From Arenicellales bacterium (GTDB lineage: Bacteria; Pseudomonadota; Gammaproteobacteria; Arenicellales; JAJDZL01), in assembly GCA_958295885.1 (NCBI GenBank), contig OY282380.1, positions 1,364,001 to 1,428,000 of the forward strand: a stretch of DNA of 64,000 nt, read 5' to 3'. Under the pieces are notes generated by a model that was given only the letters and a program-made list of their open reading frames with translations, searched no databases and was not told the origin of the DNA. Below, piece after piece: positions 18,101-28,300 of this stretch (positions are counted from its first letter, which is position 1; every line of letters starts with the position of its first letter). A program made the translations under genes and the position numbers.

Positions 18101-18763
18101 GTGGAAAAATCTGATATTACTTTAGTAGAAGAGGTCCTGCTGCTGCTTCTCCATGAAGAAAAGGGTACGTTGCGGCCGGTTCCGAATTTTACGCTGCACA
18201 TAGCGCTCGCAGGTGCAGTGCTTATGGAACTGGCAATCAACAATCGAGTCGACTGTGGACTTGATTCCTTCACAGTAATGGACAACAATCCAACCGGTGA
18301 CCCAATATTGGACCGATATCTGCAGCAAGTCTCTGCGACAGATGCACAAAAGGAAGTCAAGTACTGGCTCAACGATATTGCTGATGATGGAGAAGAACTA
18401 GTCAAATTGGGCTTCGATCGACTGGTGGAGCGCAAGATTCTTGCGGAAACTGAGAAACGATTGCTTTGGGTCGTGAAAACCAAAATATACCCAACTCTCG
18501 ACGGCTCGGTAGAACACAACGCAAAACTGCGGCTTATGAACATCCTTTACAGCGACGATTTGCCGGATCCAAGAGATGTCGTCATGTTCAATCTATTGGA
18601 TTCCTGCGATATGTTTCGAGTTCTGCTGCCTGCCGCTGAAGTAACTCGATTGCAGACTAAAATTCGGACTATTTCTCAACTTGACCTCATAGGCTTGGAA
18701 ACTAGCAAACTGATTCGAGAAATTCAGATTGCTCTTGTTGCCACTCACGCTCCTCTCTTTTAG
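18101..18763 (+). CDS. GPP34/GOLPH3 family protein, copy 2
   Basis: A 220-aa paralogue of the protein at 14450-15109, with a GTG start at the same place and the same signatures: LVEEVLLLLLHEE, LAGAVLMELAINNRV, VDCGLDSFTV, a DRLVERKILAETEKRLL stretch and HNAKLRLMNILY. It retains the RPVPNFTLHI segment after the first strand, where copy 1 has a shorter and different segment (NSYSFHIV), so copy 2 looks closer to the intact ancestral form. The frame is uninterrupted, suggesting both copies are or recently were under selection. Function in bacteria is unknown. Confidence 0.8.
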   Translation: MEKSDITLVEEVLLLLLHEEKGTLRPVPNFTLHIALAGAVLMELAINNRVDCGLDSFTVMDNNPTGDPILDRYLQQVSATDAQKEVKYWLNDIADDGEELVKLGFDRLVERKILAETEKRLLWVVKTKIYPTLDGSVEHNAKLRLMNILYSDDLPDPRDVVMFNLLDSCDMFRVLLPAAEVTRLQTKIRTISQLDLIGLETSKLIREIQIALVATHAPLF

Positions 18764-18928
18764 ACTGCACTGACCCCCATTCATTTCATTCCCGAAAACA
18801 CTTCAAATTGAGGTTTTCGAATGGAATTGAATTAGAAAGATGTAATTCCTGATAAAGGCAACGCAGCCCTGCGCGTGGTCGGGTCGAGCCTTAATAACTC
18901 GTTGTGCTAACGAGAATATTCGATGCAG

Positions 18929-20557
18929 CTAACGAACATAAATGGTGTGAGGCAACCACGTCGCCAAAGTTGGGAAGAACCACAGCACAACCAGCATCAG
19001 CAGCTGAATGCAGACGAATGGAATTACGCCTCGGTAAATTTCAACTGTTCGAATTGAAGGCGGAGCAACCCCTCGCAGATAAAATAGCGAAAAGCCAAAG
19101 GGCGGCGTCAAAAACGATGTCTGCAGATTTACTGCCATCATTACGCCCAGCCAGATAGGACTCATGGGTACGCCTGGGGCCACTTCCATCTGCAGCAAAA
19201 TTGGCCCGACAATCGGGACGACGATAAAAATGATCTCCAAAAAGTCAAGAATAAATCCCAGGAGAAACATCACCAGCATGACCAAAAGCAACACGGTAAG
19301 CGTTCCGCCTGGAAGACTGTGAAGCACATTTTCAACGACCTCATCCCCACTTAGGCCGCGAAATACAAGTGCAAACATGGAAGCGCCGATCAGAATCACG
19401 AAAACCATTGCCGATACGAGCAGAGTCTGCTGCATGATTTGCGACAGAATTGATTCTCCGTTATCGGCACGGGTGCCATAAACCCGCATAATCGCGGTAA
19501 AAATTCCGATGACAAGTCCGATTGCACTGACCAGCGCAACAAAAACCGCAGCCCATTCCGCAGTCGTCAGATGATCTCTTTGCATTCGAAGATCAAACAA
19601 GGATGTTACGAGGAGCATAATGACCAAACACAGAACGCCAATCACGATCAAATGACCTCGTTTTGGTGCAGCTCTGTAACCAGCCATCATCAGTGCGCCG
19701 ACACCACCCATCGCCGCAGATTCGGTCGGAGATGCCAATCCAGCCAAAATAGAGCCTAGAACCGCTACGATCAGTGCCAGTGGTGCAAACAACGTCGAGA
19801 CCATTGTCCAAAAGAAAGACAGGTCGCCGGACCCTTTTTTGATTTCATCCTTAGGGATTGCAGGACTGGATTCAGGTCGAATGATGGCGATGACAATCTG
19901 ATAGGAGATGTACATCCCTACCAAGACTAACCCCGGAATCAGGGCTCCAGCAAACAGGTCGTTGACTGACACGGAATCGGGTGAAAAATTTCCCATCGAA
20001 AATTGAGCCTGCTGGAATGCAGTCGACAATTGATCGCCAAGCAAAACCAGCACAATTGAAGGTGGGATCACTTGGCCCAAGGTTCCTGAAGCACAAATGG
20101 ACCCGCAGGCCAAGCTAGGACTGTAGCCCCGACGAATCATGGTTGGAAGCGAAAGCAATCCCATGGTGACAACCGTCGCTCCCACAATGCCCGTTGACGC
20201 GGCAAGCAAGGCGCCGACCACACAAACCGAATAACCAAGTCCACCTCGAATGCTGCCAAACAGTTTGCCCATGTTGTCGAGCAGTTCCTCAGCGATTTTA
20301 GAACGTTCCAGAGTCACTCCCATGAACACAAAAAGAGGCACCGCGACCAGCACTTCATTGCGCATGATGGAAAATATTCTCTGTGGCAGCGCTGTGAGAT
20401 AGGAAACGTCGAAAACGCCAAATCCAGCGGCAATGAAAGCAAACAGCATGGAACTGCCGGCCAGACTGAAGGCTACAGGAAAACCAGCCAGCAAGAGGAC
20501 GACAACTGAAACAAACAGCGCTGCGCATAGAAACTCAGGTGTGGCTAAGAATTCCAC
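18929..20557 (-). CDS. dctM: TRAP transporter large permease subunit (DctM type)
   Basis: The 542-aa integral membrane protein is the 12-plus-helix DctM channel of a tripartite ATP-independent periplasmic transporter, driven by ion gradient rather than ATP. Visible: hydrophobic helices throughout, the GSICASGTLGQVIPPSIVLVL and SPTESAAMG loops and a C-terminal LGVMMAVNLQTSFLTPPFGF segment, all DctM hallmarks. It follows dctQ with a 2-base gap in the order P, Q, M. A hydrophilic cytoplasmic loop around residues 210-235 is typical of the larger DctM variants that pair with TakP/TtuC-type binding proteins. Confidence 0.95.
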   Translation of the reverse strand: MEFLATPEFLCAALFVSVVVLLLAGFPVAFSLAGSSMLFAFIAAGFGVFDVSYLTALPQRIFSIMRNEVLVAVPLFVFMGVTLERSKIAEELLDNMGKLFGSIRGGLGYSVCVVGALLAASTGIVGATVVTMGLLSLPTMIRRGYSPSLACGSICASGTLGQVIPPSIVLVLLGDQLSTAFQQAQFSMGNFSPDSVSVNDLFAGALIPGLVLVGMYISYQIVIAIIRPESSPAIPKDEIKKGSGDLSFFWTMVSTLFAPLALIVAVLGSILAGLASPTESAAMGGVGALMMAGYRAAPKRGHLIVIGVLCLVIMLLVTSLFDLRMQRDHLTTAEWAAVFVALVSAIGLVIGIFTAIMRVYGTRADNGESILSQIMQQTLLVSAMVFVILIGASMFALVFRGLSGDEVVENVLHSLPGGTLTVLLLVMLVMFLLGFILDFLEIIFIVVPIVGPILLQMEVAPGVPMSPIWLGVMMAVNLQTSFLTPPFGFSLFYLRGVAPPSIRTVEIYRGVIPFVCIQLLMLVVLWFFPTLATWLPHTIYVR

Positions 20558-20559
20558 GG

Positions 20560-21297
20560 TCAGCCAGTCTGTTGCGCAGATTGATGTTCTTGCGGACCTG
20601 CCAGCTGCAGAATGCTCTTGAACGCAAGTGAAACACCCTCAAGAAACAACATGACGGAAAACACCAGAATCACCGTCTTAAACAAATAAATGTAAGGTAA
20701 CCCTACGGTCTCTGTAGACCCTTCCCGAACCGCCCACGAATTAAGGACAAGCGACCACGCGAAATCAAAATTTACGATACAGAAAGGCAGCAGGAAAATG
20801 AGAGAGCCGATTAAGTTGATCCACGCTTTGGCACGGATAGAAACTTCCCGGTAAAATACGTCAAGACGGACATGGCCTTCTTTGGCCAACGTGTATCCTG
20901 CTCCCAGCATGAACAGCAGTCCATGCATGTACCAGATCGATTCCTGCATTTGAATTGATCCATAGGAAAACACATAGCGCATGATGACAACCACAAACTG
21001 CATCAACGTCATAAACAGAACCAGCCAGGAACTGAACCGACCGAGCACAATGTTGCTGAAAGTGAGCCATACTGAAATGATGGCCAGAGTGCGTCGCCAA
21101 CCTCGGTGATTTGCGGTTTCAGAGCGGCTCGATCGCAATTCGCGAAGGATTTCTTTCGGCTCACAGCCCATCAACAGAAGAACAGGAATACAAAAGAAGC
21201 AGACAACCGTCAGAACAACAAGTCCAAAAACAGTCAAACTAAACAGCATCGGCAAGCGCTCTAACGCATGCCATAGGCCTATAAAGTCCAGATTCAC
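20560..21297 (-). CDS. dctQ: TRAP transporter small permease subunit (DctQ type)
   Basis: A 245-aa membrane protein with four core helices of the DctQ family plus an N-terminal extension holding an extra hydrophobic segment (SLTVFGLVVLTVVCFFCIPVLLL). The core shows WYMHGLLFMLGAGYTLAKEGHVRLDVFY, the most conserved part of DctQ. It bridges the binding protein and DctM. It directly precedes dctM; dctP is separated from it by a terminator-like hairpin. Confidence 0.92.
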   Translation of the reverse strand: MNLDFIGLWHALERLPMLFSLTVFGLVVLTVVCFFCIPVLLLMGCEPKEILRELRSSRSETANHRGWRRTLAIISVWLTFSNIVLGRFSSWLVLFMTLMQFVVVIMRYVFSYGSIQMQESIWYMHGLLFMLGAGYTLAKEGHVRLDVFYREVSIRAKAWINLIGSLIFLLPFCIVNFDFAWSLVLNSWAVREGSTETVGLPYIYLFKTVILVFSVMLFLEGVSLAFKSILQLAGPQEHQSAQQTG

Positions 21298-21405
21298 GAC
21301 TTCACTTCAGCGCCGCCAGAATGGATTGAGTTGGAAGGAACCACGTTTTGAAAATTAATTTTTTTCACAAAACTACAGATGCAAGACGCAGACGGTTGAA
21401 AAAAT

Positions 21406-21433
21406 AAATCCGCTTCCGGAAGGAAGCGGATTT
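21406..21433 (-). terminator. Rho-independent terminator-like hairpin between dctP and dctQ
   Basis: A 12-bp perfect stem (AAATCCGCTTCC / GGAAGCGGATTT) with a 4-base loop and A/T runs on both sides. It lies about 24 bases after the dctP stop on the minus strand, so it can partly end transcription after the binding-protein gene and lower dctQM expression. Confidence 0.85.
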
Positions 21434-21456
21434 TTCAAATTTTGTCGGTTGAATGA

Positions 21457-22551
21457 TCAGCTGTAAAAATCAACCAGTTCCCGTTTGTTCATATAGGTCT
21501 GATCAGAAAGTTTAGACCAGCCGATTACGTCCTTGCGGAAAGCCATGAAACTATCATAAATTTCTTTGGTTTGCGGATCAGTGTTACCAACAGTTGAAAG
21601 TACGTCGCGTGCCGCTTCGCCCATCCCTCGGAACAGATCATCTGAGAACTCAACCAACTCTACGCCATGCTGATCCAGCAAGGTTGTGAGAGCAGTTGCA
21701 TTATTCGCATTGAATTCTGCCAAATCGTAGTTGTTTTCAGCGGTTGCTGCGCTTTCGATAATCGCCTGCTCGGATGCGCTCAGACCATCCCAAACACCTT
21801 TGTTGATGCCAAAACTCAGCACCGTACCAGTTTCATGGAACCCCGGATAATGGTAGAACTTCACCAGTTTATAGAATCCGAAAGCCAGATCGTTCCAGGG
21901 TCCAACCCACTCGGTGGCGTCAATCGTTCCTGCTTCAAGAGCTGGCATAATTTCCGATCCGGCAAGTGTGACGGAAGAACCGCCAAGTGCGTCAATGACT
22001 CGGCCACCCAGTCCAGGCATGCGCATTTTCAGACCTTTGAAGTCATCGAGCGAAGTGACAGGCTGTTTGAACCAGCCACCCATTTGTGAACCTGAATTGC
22101 CACATGCGAAATGTTTCACTCCAAAGTCTGCGCCTAACTTATCCCACAGTGCCTGGCCACCGCCATGGTGGATCCAAGCATCAATTTCAGCTGGAATCAA
22201 GCCAAACGGAACTGATGCAAAAAACGAATAGCCGAGTGCTTTACCCTGATAGTAATACTCAGCTGAGTGATACATGTCTGCTGTCCCTTCCTGCACCGCA
22301 TCATGGCACTTCAGCGGATGAACCAGCTCACCGCCGGCAAATACCTTTACATTCATCTTCCCGTCCGACATTGCCCCAACTCGAGCGGCAAATCGAGCGG
22401 CTGCGGTGCCTAAACCAGGGAAATTCTTAGGCCATGACATGACCAACTTGAACTCCCTGGCACCTTGCGAAATTGCAGGTGCGGCAATAGTGCCTGCAGC
22501 TGCGGTAGTACCGGCTATAGCACCAGCTTTCAAAAAGTCTCGGCGTTTCAT
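21457..22551 (-). CDS. dctP: TRAP transporter substrate-binding protein, TakP-like (DctP family)
   Basis: The protein (about 364 aa from ATG 22551) begins with a Tat-type signal: RRDFLK followed by a hydrophobic Ala-rich stretch ending APAISQGA. The mature part begins FKLVMSWPKNFPGLG, followed by GELVHPLKCHDAVQEGTADMYHSAEYYYQGKA and FGLIPAEIDAWIHHGGGQALWD, the pattern of TakP-type 2-oxo-acid-binding proteins. AGGAGTG precedes the chosen start; an in-frame start at 22632 only adds leader sequence. It captures the periplasmic ligand for DctQM; the ligand (keto or organic acid) is inferred from the family. Confidence 0.9.
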   Translation of the reverse strand: MKRRDFLKAGAIAGTTAAAGTIAAPAISQGAREFKLVMSWPKNFPGLGTAAARFAARVGAMSDGKMNVKVFAGGELVHPLKCHDAVQEGTADMYHSAEYYYQGKALGYSFFASVPFGLIPAEIDAWIHHGGGQALWDKLGADFGVKHFACGNSGSQMGGWFKQPVTSLDDFKGLKMRMPGLGGRVIDALGGSSVTLAGSEIMPALEAGTIDATEWVGPWNDLAFGFYKLVKFYHYPGFHETGTVLSFGINKGVWDGLSASEQAIIESAATAENNYDLAEFNANNATALTTLLDQHGVELVEFSDDLFRGMGEAARDVLSTVGNTDPQTKEIYDSFMAFRKDVIGWSKLSDQTYMNKRELVDFYS

Positions 22552-22749
22552 ATTGAACACTCCTTTATCAATTGAATTGTTACAACCCGACATCGGGTTG
22601 CAAGAATCTTGTTGTAAATCATCTATAAACAAAATAATACTGAATTCAGTTCAATTATTCCATAATTGCAACGCACAATGTGAGCAGAAATTTTTCGTTT
22701 ACACCGCAGCTATGGAATGAGTTCTGTCGAATCGGTTCAGCAGCTGGAC

Positions 22750-23700
22750 TTAACCTGCCTGAATCATTGCTTTGACAACTTCACACCAACCATGCGCGAT
22801 ATTGGTTCGGTTATAACCGCCACCGCCGGTCGCCAGCAGTTTTCCTTCACAAAATTCGTCTGCCAGCAGGCAAAGACGTTTGGCCGCATACCCATGCGCC
22901 TTAGGCGTAAATTCCATATGAGTCAGCGGATCGCCGATGATGCTGTCCGCGCCTGCCTGAAACAGAATGAATTCAGGATCAAACTGGCGAATGAACTCTT
23001 CCAGACGTCCCCAGGAACTGAAAAACACTTCATCGTCACTGCCGGGCATCACAGGAAGGTTTATTTTCGTACCAGTGGCATTTCCAGTACCTGTTTCATA
23101 GGCGAAACCCGTGCCAGGATATAAAAATCTTCCATCTTCATGGATGTCGCCGATGACGATGTCGGGATCGCTCTGGTAGGAATAAAAGACGCCATCGCCG
23201 TGATGAGCATCAATATCGACATAGGCGATGCGCTGAACCTGATACTGCTCGCGCAAAGCCTGAATCAGAATCCCTAAGTCGCTGACGGTACAAAATCCCG
23301 CAGCAGATTGGCGATTGGCATGGTGAAGGCCCGCGATCGGGATAAAGATTCGCCTGTGTTCACCGCGCATGATTCGATGTACGGCATCAAGTCCACTGCC
23401 GACAATATAGGATGAGGCTTCGTAGACGCCTTTAAAAGCAGGTGTATCCCCATAGTCCAAATAACCAGAACCGTCAACTGATTTTCGCTTCAGAGTTTTT
23501 ACGTAACTCTCATCGTGAAAAAGAGTCAGATCCTTCTCATTGCAGATTTGAGGGACCAAGGTTTGGACCTGACGATCCAAGCCCAAGTCAACTGCGTAAT
23601 TCCAAAAGGCATCATGCCGATCAGAACCGAAAGGATGTCCATTTGGAAAACCATAACGCGTCAGGTCACTGCCAACATAAACGCCGACCATTTCCGCCAT
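22750..23700 (-). CDS. Histone deacetylase family (AcuC/acetylpolyamine amidohydrolase-like) protein
   Basis: The 316-aa protein belongs to the arginase/deacetylase fold family, zinc hydrolases that deacetylate lysines or polyamines. Catalytic segments present: AGLHHANRQSAAGFC (tandem His of the charge relay), YVDIDAHHGDGV (zinc Asp and His), FQAGADSIIGDPL (zinc Asp) and the final GGGGY. Bacterial members include acetoin-utilisation AcuC and polyamine deacetylases; which applies here is not clear. It lies 11 bases after the DUF2782 gene and about 200 bases before the TRAP operon on the same strand. Confidence 0.88.
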   Translation of the reverse strand: MAEMVGVYVGSDLTRYGFPNGHPFGSDRHDAFWNYAVDLGLDRQVQTLVPQICNEKDLTLFHDESYVKTLKRKSVDGSGYLDYGDTPAFKGVYEASSYIVGSGLDAVHRIMRGEHRRIFIPIAGLHHANRQSAAGFCTVSDLGILIQALREQYQVQRIAYVDIDAHHGDGVFYSYQSDPDIVIGDIHEDGRFLYPGTGFAYETGTGNATGTKINLPVMPGSDDEVFFSSWGRLEEFIRQFDPEFILFQAGADSIIGDPLTHMEFTPKAHGYAAKRLCLLADEFCEGKLLATGGGGYNRTNIAHGWCEVVKAMIQAG

Positions 23701-23711
23701 GGGTCAGTGAA

Positions 23712-24104
23712 CTACCAGCTTGATATTCGAATTCCGGATTTACTTGAAAATCCGTTATTATCAGTGCCTTCTTTATAGTCAAAAACATAACTCGGAATAC
23801 CTTCACTGGTAATTTCCACATACTGCAACTGTCCGGCAATGTAGTATTCACGAACAGTTCTGCCGCCAATCTGATATTCCTTGACGTCGGTCGTTACGCT
23901 GTCGGCCTGAGCCTCCTCAGCCGTCTGAGCAGTGTCTTCCGCAGCGTTCTGCTGGGGTTCAGAAGAGCTTCCAAACGGTGAACGTTTTGGAATGTTGACT
24001 GTTTCAAGCAGTGTTTCAGCCTGGGCGGCAGCGGTAAAGAGAACGGCTAGACACATGGAAGCTATGAATTGACGGAATACGCGTACTTCCAATAAAAATT
24101 TCAT
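23712..24104 (-). CDS. DUF2782 family exported protein
   Basis: A 130-aa protein with an N-terminal signal peptide (FRQFIASMCLAVLFTAAAQA) and a C-terminal domain with QIGGRTVREYYIAGQLQYVEI, the DUF2782 signature. A Gln/Glu/Ala-rich low-complexity linker separates them. The family is typical of gammaproteobacteria, where it often sits near polA; function unknown. Here it precedes the deacetylase gene. Confidence 0.8.
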   Translation of the reverse strand: MKFLLEVRVFRQFIASMCLAVLFTAAAQAETLLETVNIPKRSPFGSSSEPQQNAAEDTAQTAEEAQADSVTTDVKEYQIGGRTVREYYIAGQLQYVEITSEGIPSYVFDYKEGTDNNGFSSKSGIRISSW

Positions 24105-24251
24105 GAAATTTCAGGTGCCAGCATCGTCGTCAGCTGTGACACCAACCTCCGTTTAATTTTGTACAAAGCAAAACAAATTATAGTGTGCAAATCATGTCAT
24201 ATCCAGTTAATTGAGCGAGCGTCGAGCATGCGATTCGTTCGGCCGTGAAAA

Positions 24252-25196
24252 TCAGCTCAAATTTGCTTCTTCTTCACTCGTAAGATTCAAGAATATACGT
24301 TCCAGATTCCCGGCTTCTTCCACCAATGTTTGGATACGCCAGCCGTATTGGTCCGCAAGAATCCAAATTCGTTCAATTAGAGATTTCCCGCTCTTGGGAA
24401 CCAGTCGGAAACTGGCATCGTTTTCGTCATACCCTAAACTCGCAATTTCGGAAACTTGCAGCAATTTCTCTTCTACATCTTTCGGGTGGGCATTGTTCAC
24501 CTTTAAACGAAGAGCTTTGTGAACATTCGACATCTCAACCAGCGAATCGAGCGTCGTATCAACAACGAGATGACCCTTGTCAATGATGATGACTCGGTCA
24601 CAGAGAGCTTCCACGTCTTCAAGAATATGCGTTGATAAAATTATGGCTTTGGATTCAGCGAGACGACTGATCAAATCCCGAATCTTTCCTCTCTGCCTCG
24701 GATCCAATCCTTCTGTTGGTTCATCCAATACCAGATAGTCAGGATCATGCAACAATGCCTGAGCCAAACCAACGCGACGCAAATATCCTTTTGACAGAGT
24801 AGAAACACGCTGAGTGAGAACACTCTGAATTTCAAGAACTGAAACCACTTCACTTAATTTTTCTGCGAGCTCTTTTCGTCTTATTCCCCGCACTCGAGCA
24901 ACAAAAGCCAAATAGGAATGAACTGGCATGTCTCCATATATGGCGATCCCTTCAGGCAAATAACCGAGTTTCGATTTAGCAGCTTTGGGATCTTCTTGAA
25001 CATGCACGCCTTCAATTTCAACAGAACCGACATCCGGCTCCAAAAAGCCTGCGATCATTTTCATCGTTGTTGACTTGCCGGCACCGTTCAATCCCAGAAA
25101 ACCCAGCACTTGACCGCGTTCGACAGAGAAGGTTACATTTTCAACGACTGTCGTTTTTCCAAATTTTTTTGTTAACTCTTTAACTTGAATCGTCAT
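24252..25196 (-). CDS. ABC transporter ATP-binding protein (GldA/CcmA-like), no permease nearby
   Basis: The 314-aa ATPase has Walker A GLNGAGKST (about residues 35-43), a Q-loop area at GYLPEG, signature LSKGYLRRVGLAQAL, Walker B LVLDEPTEGLD and H-loop LSTHIL. The ~90-residue C-terminal part resembles the regulatory tail of GldA/export-type ATPases. The usual partner permease (and GldG) is absent on either side, so it is an orphan or works with a distant partner. Substrate unknown. Confidence 0.88.
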   Translation of the reverse strand: MTIQVKELTKKFGKTTVVENVTFSVERGQVLGFLGLNGAGKSTTMKMIAGFLEPDVGSVEIEGVHVQEDPKAAKSKLGYLPEGIAIYGDMPVHSYLAFVARVRGIRRKELAEKLSEVVSVLEIQSVLTQRVSTLSKGYLRRVGLAQALLHDPDYLVLDEPTEGLDPRQRGKIRDLISRLAESKAIILSTHILEDVEALCDRVIIIDKGHLVVDTTLDSLVEMSNVHKALRLKVNNAHPKDVEEKLLQVSEIASLGYDENDASFRLVPKSGKSLIERIWILADQYGWRIQTLVEEAGNLERIFLNLTSEEEANLS

Positions 25197-25380
25197 CGGA
25201 TTCCATTCAATACTGTTGTACTAGAACATTGATGGTTTATTTCGAATCAGCATGCTGCTGCAAATGCTACTACTCATCATGCAGCAGAGCCAATCCTCCA
25301 CACTGAAAATTTCACTTTCATTGGCATTTGTTGAATGTCTGCGTGAATCTCAGATTCGAGCGCTTTTGTGTTTGCATGAT

Positions 25381-28300
25381 TCAGGGCAGCTTTAGTTCAC
25401 CGCTGACTTCCTGCAGCTTGCCTTCTCGAACCAAAGTCTGAACCTGAGCCTGAACCAATGTTTGAAATCCTTTGCTAGCTCGACCATATCCTAACATTTT
25501 GGCGACCTGCACGGCACATTTATTAGCATCAATCGCAATATTTTTCTCAACGCAAATTATAACGGCCGCCTGGACCTCGGTCGGCGGCAGCATTCTGAGC
25601 TGCCGCACCTGCGCACTCGAACTGCTGCGGTTCCGTGGTAGTGAATTGTCCGGCGAATCCATTCGATCAAAAAATTCCTTTGAAGTCGAATCGCTATATC
25701 GAATCAAGTTTTTATGCAACGCCCACTCAGCAGCTGCTGCAACTGCCGCTTTGATTGCTGGACCTGTCGAGGTGTAACCCCAAAGCAGACTTAATCGTCG
25801 AGCGATTTCCTGTACATGCACGGGACCTTCCACTTCAACTACTTGTGCCGCCCAATCTGCCAATTCATTACGATTGACATCGCGAAGTTCCATGCTCTCT
25901 CTGACGTCGTCGGGAATGGCAAATGAAGCTTCCTGGTACGGTACGGTGTCAGGCTCAGGAGCAACCTCCACTCGTTCGATTCTCACTGGAGTCAAAGGTG
26001 ATGAAGATGCAGGCTCCTGATTTTGTTCAACACGCGCCCGGTCAATTGCTTTCAATAGTTTTCTTATTTCCTCGTCGCGGTTGTACAGCCAATCGGTACT
26101 CCAAATTCTGTGAATCTTCCACCCCTTCTGCTCTAGCACTGCCTGTCGCAAACGATCCCGTTCTCTAGCCCAGCTGGATGAATGATAACGGGCTCCATCG
26201 CACTCGACTGCGAGTAAAAATCGACTCTCATCATCCGGGTCGTAAATCGCCAGATCGATTCGAAAACCTGCAGAACCAACCTGCCCAGCAACTTTGAATC
26301 CGTATCTTTGGAGTGCGTTCGCAACCGCTGTCTCAAAGGGACTGTCTGGACCACCTCCGGTAAATGTTGGAATATCTAGATCACCAGTCTCTGCAAACTT
26401 CAGAAATCTTCTCAGAACTCTCGGACCAGCGTGTCGGGCAGCGTCGACCCGGATGTCAGAATGGCGAATCGAGGAGAACACCTGACACCTGTTTTTGGCT
26501 CTCGTAAACAGTACGTTCAAGCGACGTTCACCGCCTGAATTTGAAACAGGTCCGAAGCTTTGCGAGAAATACCCGTGCTCGTCTTTTCCGTAGCCGATAG
26601 AAACAAAAATCACATCGCGTTCGTCTCCTTGTACGTTTTCAAGATTTTTTACGAAGAATGCGTTGGGTTTCGCTTCATTGCAGAATGCTTCAAGTTCTGG
26701 ATGTTCAGTACGCATAAACTCCAGCTTGTTCAAAATCGTCTGGCTCTGAACTTTGGAGAGCGCGACTACGCCCAACGTCTCGTTGGGATGATTTCGCGCG
26801 TGTTCGAATACTGCGTCAGCAACGGTCTGTGCTTCAATGGCATTGTTGGCTCGTCGCCCTCGAGCGTAAACCCCGTCTTCGACAAACCTGAATGACAGCC
26901 CAATGTTCTGTCCTGAATGGATCGGACTCGGTGGAAAAATCAGGCTGTCGTTGTAAAACTCGTGATTTGAAACAGCGATAAGTGACGGGTGTTTGGAGCG
27001 ATAGTGCCAACGCAGCATGCCTCTTGGCATGGCTCTTGCTTCACAGAGAGAAAGAATGCTTTCCATTTCCGCAGCCTGTGCAGCCTGTATGTCCGCATAC
27101 TCGTCTATATTCAGTTCGTCACTCCCAACCTGACGTTCAAAAAAGGAAGTGGGAGGCATCTGTTTTTCGTCACCGACAACTACAATCTGTCGGCTGCGCA
27201 AAATCGCTCCCATTGCGTCGCCGGGGCGAACTTGGCTTGCTTCATCAATCAAAAGCAAATCAAAGGTAATTCTGCCCAGTTTCAGAAACTGTGCAACCGA
27301 AAGCGGACTCATCATAAAAACTGGCTTGATTCTAACAACGGCTTCACCGGCTTTATCCAACAGCGTTCGGATCTGAATATGTCGTGTTTTTTTGTTGACT
27401 TCACCGCGAATTATTCCGATTTGACCGGAAGAACCTTCCGGCAGTGATTCAAAATGTTGAAGCGCCACTTCCTGTGAAACCAATCCTTGCAACTGCTGAT
27501 CCAGCTGTTTGAACTGCTCGATTTTCGAGCTGCGCTCGGAGCCTTCAATCTGCTTCAGCTGCGGTTCCGCCTGACACATCCGCTGCCACAAACCAAACGT
27601 CCTGATGTAAGCAAACGACTTTTCAGCCCATTCTGCCTCCAACTCCCCGTTGCCAAGTCGATTTCTGAGTTCCTGAAGACCCAGTTCTTCCGCCATGTTT
27701 CCCGCTTCCTTCAGCTGGTGCCAAAAATCAAACGAGTCCATGTTCTCCAACCAGGCATACAGTCGCTCAACTAATGCATGAATTTCAATTGCATCCACGG
27801 ATTCGGCTCCGAAAGCGGTTTCCAAATCCAGCTCCATTTCTTTGGCAACACGCTCCCAAGAATTCATCCACTCGTCATACGCCTCCTGCAGCTCAGCCGC
27901 AATGCTGGAAAGATCTTGATTTTCAGGGACTGCCAGAACCTGCTCTCTCACTTTTTCGGTTGATCCCAGTCGCCTCGAGTGTTGGATAATCCATTCAACG
28001 GCGGAAAAAATTTCATGAACTTCAGTTTCATGCCCTTTCCAAAATTCCATCAGGGCGTCATGGCCAAATGCTGCACTTTTCCTGATCCGCCCTTGAAGCC
28101 GTTCAACTTCAAGCAGTCGATCAATTAATGCAAGCTGATCTTTAGATTGACTGGGGCATGTCGTCAGGCAAACCGATTGCAGTGTCGCAATCGCTTTTCT
28201 GTAAGAACCGGAAAAGGAGCGAAATAGCGACTTCCCTCGTTTTTGAATTTCTGTGCGAACTTGATTCCACGGGATGCTGAAAGAGTTTTCACTGACTTCT

